Origin: an uncultured beta proteobacterium
GTDB taxonomy: Bacteria > Pseudomonadota > Gammaproteobacteria > Burkholderiales > Burkholderiaceae_C
NCBI GenBank assembly: GCA_903909815.1
Contig: CAIVXG010000223.1
Location: forward strand, 35,488-99,487
Direction of reading: 5' to 3'
DNA length: 64,000 bases
The notes under the pieces are model-generated. The model saw only the letters and a list, made by a program, of their open reading frames with translations. It was not told the DNA's origin and searched no databases. A program made the translations under genes and the position numbers. Shown piece by piece: positions 27,601-31,817 of the stretch (position 1 is the stretch's first letter; every line of letters begins with the position of its first letter).

Positions 27601-27897
27601 GTGATTTCCCGTGTCACCGGCAACACACTGGCGACCGGGACTGGTCTGGTGCAGTTCACTGCCGCCACGCCGGGCACGGGTACGGGTACGGGCACGGGCA
27701 CGGGCACGGGCACGGGCACCGGGGGTAATGGTGGTGGTGGTGTGGGCGTAGGCAACGGCACCGGTCAGTCTGTGAGTATAGAGAGCGTGATGCTGCTCAC
27801 GACCACGGCCGATGGCAAGTTGGTGGGGCAGACTGTGCAGCGGACCACGCCAGTGCCCGTGGGCAAGCGCATCAGCTGGCGCGAGATCTTGCAGTAG
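18661..27897 (+). CDS. pilY1: Giant PilY1-type pilus tip adhesin with repeat-built insertion
   Basis: This 3078-residue protein is about two to three times the usual PilY1 length. ATG 18661 follows CAGGAG by 6 nt, and a signal peptide precedes residue about 40. The N-terminal vWA-type domain has the MIDAS motif MDTSQS, then FAVWYTFYRTRIA and NFTILASGGYW at about residue 425. A normal PilY1 then continues to an LADVAMYYY-like motif; here that motif (SLADVAQYYYATDLRPDL) comes only at about residue 2179. The stretch between holds the Ser/Thr/Gln heptads (about 493-787) and the two-cysteine units (about 796-2060). The C-terminal beta-propeller (about 2510-3070) has YVGANDGMLHAFDATTG and YSADLLGNIWRFD. 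It follows pilX and precedes a TonB-like gene. Role: pilus priming, adhesion or surface sensing, as known for the family. Confidence 0.9.
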   Translation: MKTSTHSSASVFLALRVLSRFGLMLGLGFVSAIHAATDISSTPIEATSLGQTKPNIMLLMDTSQSTLFTHAPNIMEVPVNAQPNAPLKAALPIGYRSYQCNPIYYRPSFANNPDFDPANPPQPYQVPVNLDPATVPPGGWLNGLLFNNAPYNYYNGLYPDQYPPTTPPTPGASLTVDLSQKFQAFDQYTRSRKGPGSDDFPQPAYYYVYHLTAGGVPPINLDITQPPCTDTYGVYPAGLNPNSSAVPNPAIPLPAYGNLPPTITSGPLAGHWTRYLVGVTGTPGVAKDLTNTPVDETQNFAVWYTFYRTRIALTKSGIGLAFSNLNDSYRVGFINASPLVGGLVDASRYVPLNDFNQGQKTSWYGTLYNQVPGGSSPMREGLARVGRHYGNQSDSINAGMPLQFNNSGDTSSCRQNFTILASGGYWSPGAETRGPVKLDGVSLVGQEDGALTPPSGNTPRPIWDGGSDGSLVTSDAWNSYSAASCPTNLVMKSTSQTLARTSQALQSQTQWLQSTSQLNIQTSSLTQSTLQYTLSTVQNQQSTSQTFQTVVQTLRGVQQDTQTTSQTSYATPTVSTSQVNITTTAVTSSTSQQQLSTTQLQKTTAQIFQSSTQPTQSTAQWLQSTSQLTSSTPTMSTSQQNITTTAITQNTSQLQQSTTQQTQSTSQWKLSTAQLTASTSQLRLSTSQNTSSTPTQWTSQINQSTAQATASTTQVTASTSQLQQTTTQMTASTSQLTASTSQLQRTTSQLTASTSQLNRSTSQLTMSTSQPLQTTTVSTMTTSQWWATDSQSSTPVASCTPTLYLSCYDEVSDPLPVVPGSCTNDPPTGANAYTTTTCSNPAPVVVAVASCTPVAASASNSYVQISCGFNATGPTGVASCTAASPTAGNLWTTTTCSTVATGPTPAASCVAALANAGNLYTATTCNTVTTPATGVDTCTAALASSSNSYTSTSCNTVATPATGVATCTQALASSGNSYIATTCTTVVTPATGVASCTNATASSLNSYIATTCNTVTTPATGVPSCSAASANSGNSYTSTTCTPANTGPTGVASCTGATANSINSYTTTTCQTVVSPYTPVSSCTPTVAGTGNSWVATSCNTVTTPYAGVASCTSAAAILGNSWTSTSCLPVNTGPTPVASCTPVSAASGNSWVATSCVTTTTSAVSAPGGCTPVAASSTNQWTATLCGWTSATGTASCTSTPTVVCNVATTGPTGVATCTPITASSGNNWVTTSCDTVTTPATGVASCTQGTGANYVVTTCNTVSNGPTPVASCTPVSASSSNSYTATTCLNPTTGPTPVDPTSNGGNGCQSQLPSSGNNYVTITCNTVSNAWSGVQSCTQQDASSANSWVQTSCRTYTTSAGVAACTVASASSGNSWTTTACPTVTNGPNPVSSCTPVAASAATTPAWTATTCPVITTGPTNVDSCDPQSGNNWTTTTCGWTAPAGSSVCRTRDNQQCNTASTGPTAVATCTPSLATSSNNYIATTCTPNNTGPTPVASCTPITAALGNNWTTTTCATVPTGPTAVASCTPVTGTSGNNWITITCSTTNTPAVGVATCAAGTDPTTFITTSCNNVVSAWAGASSCTPAVASSANSYTTTNCNVATTPATGVVSCTPIAASLANQWTTTLCPTATVVGPTPTGACVAATASSSNSWITTTCTTVPTGPNAAPSGCTPSSASVGNSWTTTTCGWTTPVLGQACTSSSTQNCSTSTPLTVYVAPDSCVPASASLANSWTTTSCGHGPNYLAAAPAQTCTGSAATLANNWTLTTCAPGPNTMASTPVQSCSASAATLANNWTATSCNTPPVTTTAVQVCPSPVPPPSQGNNWTTTTCTSVTGGPTPVQTCTATPGTLTNNWVTTSCPPVTTSTGVASCPVPFTAATQANNWTATTCSTVAVPGVVPGPTPTAPGTCTPGFRTLSSSGQNVGVTTTCPVVPTVNVPVQLCTTSAATLDNNWTSTSCSAGPNTSVNVPVASCTQSGGTAGNNWTTTSCPLPVTTPDTPVVACPQVTAPIAANNFVATTCTSNNTGPIQVAASACTANNGTTSPFVTTTCVVVPGQRVQFLTTRTTSTQALSGGIPVGAPVASPNTVDQYNSTTGLTTPQNLDSACYTQLQQPSLFASSPAFSAGGPQSVRPPLIPATVPIAAVGETVAPAPQSPCTAWPCVTTGGSSAVGSSNSLADVAQYYYATDLRPDLPDNVVVGAGTGPQDDRLKAQHMTTFTIGLGVNGTLAYTTDYKTRVPPTPGTGDFPALVSGAATAGFGTGATSWPVWPGPTSTLPNGPLVEADFNNPRSIDDLWHTAVNGRGQFFSARDPGSLIFGIAGALSATTSNAGSGSSAATATATAGAGSNAIFTTGFVTGQWTGDVQANTFTASSVSNSATPLWSAMANLDASRGTQCDGRSIWLMRPAAPAVPPVAPALVPFTWNTNTNGCIAGQGGSSGTALNQQEQSYLGATAASSLSQFVASPAAANQLPTGALVNFLRGQSSAESSSGHNSLPYFRSRSHVLGDIVDSQLAYVGPPALAYRDDGYATFVTQNGARSPMIYVGANDGMLHAFDATTGTEDWAVIPSTVVPHLAALADSAYGSNHQYYVDGSPVSGDIAVIATSGSTVTSVWKTILVGGLNAGGQAYYALDVTNQGLTNPPVPPTPLWEFKGGAGSACPLTDSAAVNNTSDCNLGLTFARPVITKMADGTWVVLVTSGYNNVTNGGNGQGYLYVLNAATGAIIKRIGTGVGDTGSGVGPSGLRELTTYVGNGQYDNTAQWVYSADLLGNIWRFDINAGSVVLVTTLTAPVASGSTATVGTPQSVTTAVNLAEVNGNTYVLVGTGRMLGLSDITPNSSIYTTQVQTVYSIMDPMTTQATTSPPTPEIDPAALRGTLMPIATTSSTTGSLADGHLTRTLAACTGSTAQCGSTNGWYLDLTAAGSDSTLASERVTLSMSLAFGTLAFESNVPSTSQCTPGYSLFNEINFVTGQAVAGSGVISRVTGNTLATGTGLVQFTAATPGTGTGTGTGTGTGTGTGGNGGGGVGVGNGTGQSVSIESVMLLTTTADGKLVGQTVQRTTPVPVGKRISWREILQ
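20137..21018 (+). repeat. Ser/Thr/Gln heptad repeat array within pilY1 (21-nt DNA period)
   Basis: About 38 tandem heptads of the form [ST]-[ST]-[SA]-Q-x-x-x run in frame (e.g. STSQLTA, STSQLQR, TTSQLTA, STSQLNR). The DNA repeat of 21 bp centres on GCGAGCACCTCGCA. The most regular copies lie at about 20780-20970; earlier copies are more divergent. A few spacings of 12 or 14 residues (e.g. STSQLTSSTPTM) interrupt the array. It has no charged residues to speak of and no cysteines. The function is not known; a stalk or glycosylated linker is an inference. Confidence 0.9.
21048..24842 (+). repeat. Two-cysteine tandem repeat array within pilY1 (about 44 units of about 29 residues)
   Basis: Counting by eye gives about 44 units with consensus [ST]C-T-x4-A-x2-x-N-x-[WY]-x2-T-[TS]-C, about 16 residues between the paired cysteines, then a 9-14-residue linker such as NTVTTPATGVA or GPTPVAS. 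Roughly 88 cysteines result. Three units are shortened (near 22250, 23015 and 23765), each following a CGWT sequence (22219, 22978, 23731). The array is wholly in frame, with no stop codon. No known repeat family was recognised. Confidence 0.9.
27672..27722 (+). repeat. Hexanucleotide GGCACG/GGTACG microsatellite encoding Gly-Thr repeats in pilY1
   Basis: About eight to nine tandem six-base units (GGCACG or GGTACG) encode a (Gly-Thr)n tract, followed by a glycine-rich linker (GGNGGGGVGVG) close to the C terminus of PilY1. Because the unit is six bases, gain or loss of copies would keep the frame and change only the linker length. Confidence 0.9.
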
Positions 27898-27901
27898 GCG
27901 A

Positions 27902-28561
27902 GTGCGCGAGCCATCCCTGCTTCGGGCCTGCCTGTTGTCGGTGGCCGTGCACGCTGCGTTGTTGCTCGGTTTTGTTCGCCCCCACGCCGCTGGCGGGCTG
28001 ACCATGGCGGCCAACACGCTGCAGGCGCGCCTGGTAACGCAGCTTGCGCCGACTTCAGCCCCAGGCCGCCCGATGGCCACGTCTGTGACGCACCGCGCAG
28101 AGGCGGTGCCGGCGGCCGCCCAGGCACCAGCTGCGCTGAGCGGGCGCAGGCGCGATCAGCACGGCGAGTTGCCCACGGTCAGCCCGACGGCGCAGCCCAT
28201 GACCGATTCGGCAACCCAGACCGCCCTGGCAGCGGCGCCAGCCTACCATGCTGCCAAAGGACTGGATCCGCCGCCGCACCCTGTGCAGCCGATTGATCCG
28301 GTGTACCCGGAGTCGGCCGGATTGCAGGAAGGATCGGTGGTGCTGCGCGTGCTCATCAGCGCCTCCGGCGAGGTGGACGACGTCGCAGTGGTGCGCGCCA
28401 ACCCCGCCGGCCTGTTTGAGTCATCGGCGCTGCTCGCCTTCCGTCAGGCCAGGTTCACGCCGGGCTACTTTTTGGGCATTCCGGTGAAAAGTCTGATCTA
28501 TGTCGAGGTCGGTTACACCCCGATCAACCGTGGCGGCGCGGTGTCGGGGCAATCACATTGA
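27902..28561 (+). CDS. TonB-family C-terminal domain protein (energy transducer-like)
   Basis: This protein of 219 residues starts at GTG 27902, only 4 nt after the pilY1 stop; the open frame continues upstream to 27812 inside pilY1. It has one N-terminal membrane segment (about residues 6-25), a proline/alanine-rich periplasmic linker, and a C-terminal TonB-type domain (DPVYPESAGLQEGSVVLRVLIS, then ARFTPGYFLGIPVKSLIYVEV). The layout resembles TonB, but no exbB/exbD lies nearby. Its place as last gene of the minor pilin operon suggests, as inference only, a role with the pilus or PilY1 export. ATG 28004 is an unlikely alternative because it would lose the membrane segment. Confidence 0.78.
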   Translation: MREPSLLRACLLSVAVHAALLLGFVRPHAAGGLTMAANTLQARLVTQLAPTSAPGRPMATSVTHRAEAVPAAAQAPAALSGRRRDQHGELPTVSPTAQPMTDSATQTALAAAPAYHAAKGLDPPPHPVQPIDPVYPESAGLQEGSVVLRVLISASGEVDDVAVVRANPAGLFESSALLAFRQARFTPGYFLGIPVKSLIYVEVGYTPINRGGAVSGQSH

Positions 28562-28593
28562 CGCCGGCATTGACCCTGATTTTCAGATGAACG

Positions 28594-29040
28594 TCACCGC
28601 ACCTGGTCCACCAGGGTCTTGAACTCGTCGATGTCTTCGAAATTTCGATAGACGCTGGCAAAGCGCACGTAAGCGATCTTGTCGAGTTTCTTCAGTTCGC
28701 GCATCACCAGTTCACCAATGCGATGTGACTGCACCTCGCGCAGGCCCAGGTTCAGCAACTTTTCTTCGATGCGCTCGATCGCACCGTCCACCTGTTCGGT
28801 GCTGACCGGACGCTTGCGCAGCGCCACGTTGATGGAATCGCGCAGCTTGCTTCGATCAAATTCGATGCGACGCCCGTCCTTCTTGACGATTGCAGGGAAG
28901 TTGACGTCGGGGCGCTCGTAGGTGGTGAAGCGCTTTTCGCAGGCGCCGCATTGGCGGCGGCGGCGAATGAAATCCGCATCCTCCGAAATCCGGGTGTCCA
29001 CCACCTGCGTTTCAAGGTGTCCGCAGAACGGGCATTTCAT
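28594..29040 (-). CDS. nrdR: Transcriptional repressor NrdR
   Basis: This 148-residue repressor of ribonucleotide reductase genes has an N-terminal zinc ribbon with two CxxC pairs (MKCPFCGH at the start, [13 protein letters not shown] about 30 residues on) and an ATP-cone domain beginning [15 protein letters not shown], which senses ATP/dATP. Length and domain order match the family. It lies 12 nt downstream of glyA, the common proteobacterial arrangement, and is convergent with the TonB-like gene. Confidence 0.96.
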   Translation of the reverse strand: MKCPFCGHLETQVVDTRISEDADFIRRRRQCGACEKRFTTYERPDVNFPAIVKKDGRRIEFDRSKLRDSINVALRKRPVSTEQVDGAIERIEEKLLNLGLREVQSHRIGELVMRELKKLDKIAYVRFASVYRNFEDIDEFKTLVDQVR

Positions 29041-29052
29041 GGGGCTTCGGGA

Positions 29053-30297
29053 CTAACGGTAGACCGGGAAACGCACCGTCAAAGCGCTGACCTTGGCGCG
29101 CACGGCCGCGATGTTGGCGCTGTCGCGTGGGTTGTCGAGCACGTCGGCGATCAGGTTCGCCGTGGCGCGTGCTTCTTCGTCCCCGAAACCGCGCGTTGTC
29201 ATGGCTGGAGTGCCGATGCGCACGCCGCTGGTCACCATGGGCTTTTCCGGGTCGTTGGGTATGGCGTTTTTGTTGATCGTCATGTAAGCACTGCCCAAAA
29301 CAGCCTCGGCCTCCTTGCCGGTGATGCCCTTGGCACGCAGGTCCACCAGCATCACATGGCTCTCGGTGCGGCCGCTGACGATGCGCAGTCCGCGCGCGGT
29401 CAGCGTGTCGGCAACGATCTGCGCGTTCTTCAGCACCTGTTGCTGGTACAGCTTGAAGCTTGGATCGAGCGCCTCCTTGAAGGCCACGGCCTTGGCGGCG
29501 ATCACGTGCATCAGCGGCCCGCCCTGCAAACCCGGGAAGATGGCGCTGTTGATCACCTTCTCATGCTCGGCCTTCATCAAGATGATGCCGCCGCGCGGAC
29601 CGCGCAGGCTCTTGTGGGTGGTCGAGGTCACGACGTCGGCGTGCGGTACCGGGTTCGGATAGACGCCCGCGGCGATCAGCCCCGCGTAATGCGCCATGTC
29701 GACCATGAAGATCGCGCCCACGTCTTTCGCGACCCTGGCGAAGCGCGCGAAGTCGATCGCCAGCGAGTAGGCCGAGGCGCCCGCAATGATAAGTTTGGGG
29801 CGGGATTCGTGGGCCTTGCGTTCCATCGCGTCGTAGTCGATTTCTTCGGCCGCGTTCAGGCCATAGCTCACCACGTTGAACCACTTGCCGCTCATGTTCA
29901 GTGCCATGCCGTGCGTCAGATGCCCGCCTTCGGCCAGGCTCATGCCCATGATGGTATCGCCCGGCTTGAGAAAGGCCAGAAACACGGCCTCGTTGGCGGA
30001 AGCACCGCAATGCGCCTGCACGTTTGCCGCCTCGGCGCCAAACAGTTGCTTCACCCGGTCCAGGGCCAACTGCTCGGCCACGTCCACGTGTTCGCAGCCG
30101 CCGTAGTAGCGCTTGCCCGGATAGCCTTCAGCGTACTTGTTGGTGAGTTGCGAGCCTTGCGCCGCCATCACGGCGGGCGAGGCGTAATTCTCGCTGGCAA
30201 TCAGTTCGATGTGGTGTTCCTGGCGCGCGTTCTCGGCCAGGATGGCGGCCCACAGCTCTGGGTCGGTCTGTTCGACGAGGATATTTCGGTGGTACAT
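29053..30297 (-). CDS. glyA: Serine hydroxymethyltransferase
   Basis: This PLP enzyme interconverts serine and glycine, charging tetrahydrofolate with a one-carbon unit. It is 414 residues long with all landmarks: [32 protein letters not shown] at the N-terminal side, the [14 protein letters not shown] segment, and the PLP-lysine motif [16 protein letters not shown]. It starts at ATG 30297 and is followed by nrdR. A probable ZTP riboswitch lies in the leader, matching the folate/purine link of the enzyme. Confidence 0.97.
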   Translation of the reverse strand: MYHRNILVEQTDPELWAAILAENARQEHHIELIASENYASPAVMAAQGSQLTNKYAEGYPGKRYYGGCEHVDVAEQLALDRVKQLFGAEAANVQAHCGASANEAVFLAFLKPGDTIMGMSLAEGGHLTHGMALNMSGKWFNVVSYGLNAAEEIDYDAMERKAHESRPKLIIAGASAYSLAIDFARFARVAKDVGAIFMVDMAHYAGLIAAGVYPNPVPHADVVTSTTHKSLRGPRGGIILMKAEHEKVINSAIFPGLQGGPLMHVIAAKAVAFKEALDPSFKLYQQQVLKNAQIVADTLTARGLRIVSGRTESHVMLVDLRAKGITGKEAEAVLGSAYMTINKNAIPNDPEKPMVTSGVRIGTPAMTTRGFGDEEARATANLIADVLDNPRDSANIAAVRAKVSALTVRFPVYR

Positions 30298-30357
30298 GCT
30301 GGCAGTCCTTTAAGACGTGGATCCCTGCATGGAACGACGGCTGGCTTGCCGCCTCAT

Positions 30358-30465
30358 ACAAGGGCTGCCCAGGCGAACGGCTAAACGTCAGCGACTCATC
30401 GTCGCCCACGGTGCGCTTCCCAGTGGTGTAGAACCCACGTCAGGGCAGGTCGCCCCTATCGCCAG
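30358..30465 (-). ncRNA. Probable ZTP (pfl-motif) riboswitch in the glyA leader
   Basis: Read on the minus strand, the glyA leader contains CACTGGGAAGCGCACC and GTGGGCGACGA, and then CCGTTCGCCTGGGCAGCCC at 30361-30379. The last segment resembles the most conserved part of the pfl/ZTP riboswitch (CCG-(n)-CGCCUGGGC), which senses the purine intermediate ZTP/ZMP and is known upstream of glyA, purH, fhs and folD. It ends about 60 nt before glyA. The assignment is from memory of the consensus; no covariance model was run. Confidence 0.62.
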
Positions 30466-30499
30466 TCGCGCACAGCCAGAGTGTAGCTGAGCCGTGCGC

Positions 30500-31297
30500 T
30501 CAGGGCAGCGACAGCAGCGCGACGCGCTCTACGAGCAGGGTGGTCTTTGCGGGTGCCGCTGCGGGAGCAGACTGTGGCACGCTGCGACCTGCAGCGACCT
30601 GTTGCAGTCGGCCGTACTCGGCCAGCACCTTGCTGGAGTAACCGTCGTCGCCTTCGTTGTTGGACGCGCCCACGTAAAAGCGCAGCCCACCTTCGACCGA
30701 ACCGGCGCGTGCGATGCAGTCCTGCAACACCTTGACGCCCACACGCAGATTGGTGAGTGGATCGAAAGTGGCCAACTTGCCGCCAAAACTCTCGAACTTT
30801 TCGGAATGAGCTGCAGTCATCACCTGCATCAGCCCCTGCGCTCCCACCGGGCTTTGCGCAAAAGGATTGAAGCCGGATTCGATCGCCATCACGGCCAGCA
30901 CCAAAGTCGGGTCCAGTTTGGCGCGGGCGCCGGCTTCGTAGGCCTCCATCACCAAGGCACTCAGCGGCTCGGGCGCGATGTGATACTTCTTGCTGAGCCA
31001 AAACGCGACTGCGGCCTGTTGCTTGGGCAGGTCTTTGGGGTTCGCGGCGGTGGCGCGTTCCACCGCGTCAGGCTCGACCTTCATGCCCAGAATCTCGGTC
31101 TGGCGCATCTGCAGCCAGTTGGAAAGCTGGCTTTCGCCAGACTGGCGCAAATCCGGACGGGCCACCAGGGTGATCACGGCAAATGCCACGGCCAGCCCAA
31201 GCAGGGCAAAGCTATTGTGTGTGGCTTGAAAAAAAGCTCGGGTCAGGGCAGAACTGAATCGCTGAAAACTCTGGCCCATGGTTGCTAACGCTGTCAT
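30500..31297 (-). CDS. Lytic transglycosylase, SLT domain
   Basis: This protein of 265 residues has an N-terminal membrane anchor (about residues 27-45, FALLGLAVAFAVITLVA) and a C-terminal SLT (soluble lytic transglycosylase) domain. That domain carries the catalytic glutamate in AVMAIESGFNPFAQSP, followed by GAQGLMQVM and the later NLRVGVKVLQD and FYVGASN. It cleaves peptidoglycan glycan strands, forming anhydromuropeptides. GAGGA lies about 7 nt before ATG 31297. It is a single gene upstream of the glyA leader. Confidence 0.88.
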   Translation of the reverse strand: MTALATMGQSFQRFSSALTRAFFQATHNSFALLGLAVAFAVITLVARPDLRQSGESQLSNWLQMRQTEILGMKVEPDAVERATAANPKDLPKQQAAVAFWLSKKYHIAPEPLSALVMEAYEAGARAKLDPTLVLAVMAIESGFNPFAQSPVGAQGLMQVMTAAHSEKFESFGGKLATFDPLTNLRVGVKVLQDCIARAGSVEGGLRFYVGASNNEGDDGYSSKVLAEYGRLQQVAAGRSVPQSAPAAAPAKTTLLVERVALLSLP

Positions 31298-31817
31298 AGC
31301 AGTTCCTCTTCTCGCGGGAGTTGCAGCGCGTGAGCGACATTTCTGTCACTGTGGCTCCAACCCCTCGTTGGGATGGATACGCCATCAGGATCGGCGTGGC
31401 GTGACATATGGACGCCTCGATCTGACTTAGCCGGGTTCGGCAGCGGATACGGGTTGCCTCTGAAACAGTGCGGGACAGACCGAAGCTACGCGTTGCGAGC
31501 CAGCTGTGCCCTCAACCGTTTCGAGGAGACGAGCGGATTTTGGGTGAATCATCATATCAAGTCAAGGATAACAAATTGAGTTGTTATAACAAAATATTCA
31601 TCTATCGAGGCGACTTTCTATGAATCGCGACGCTACCAGGCCGTCACTTGGCGCTTCAGACGAAAGTTGCGCAGCGCTGCGAGCCAGGCCCTTAGCTTGT
31701 TTCACGTTCGCTTCGAAAGCCGGTAGGAAGCAGCCCGTAGCGCCGGGTTTCGTGCCGGCCCCGATAACGGCGACAATACCGGCTGCGACTTTGCGCCTGC
31801 CTTCTTATTCCAATCTT
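31298..31817. other. Intergenic region between lytic transglycosylase and DUF349 gene
   Basis: About 520 nt lie between the divergent starts. The part from 31540 to 31610 is AT-rich, unlike the surroundings, and is the likeliest promoter zone. A short match to the repeat found at 41965 (TGCGGGACAGACC at about 31469-31481) is present. The frame of the DUF349 gene is open back to 31620, but that extension (Arg/Ala-rich, low similarity to any family) looks noncoding. The 68-codon frame at 31373-31579 has no supporting features. Confidence 0.5.
31568..31592. promoter_or_regulatory. AT-rich overlapping inverted repeats upstream of DUF349 gene
   Basis: ATAACAA (31568-31574) faces TTGTTAT (31581-31587) across a 6-nt spacer, and TTGTTATAACAA at 31581-31592 is itself a perfect 12-bp palindrome. 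This is the most AT-rich spot in the region and could be an operator or another protein-binding site. No regulator is identified. Confidence 0.4.

Noticed and set aside
31373-31579. Small 68-codon gene in the intergenic region
   Set aside because: There is no ribosome-binding site, no recognisable domain and it spans the AT-rich promoter zone.
31620-31817. N-terminal extension of the DUF349 protein
   Set aside because: The 66 extra residues resemble translated noncoding DNA; ATG 31818 begins a sequence with better protein character, though it has no clear Shine-Dalgarno sequence.
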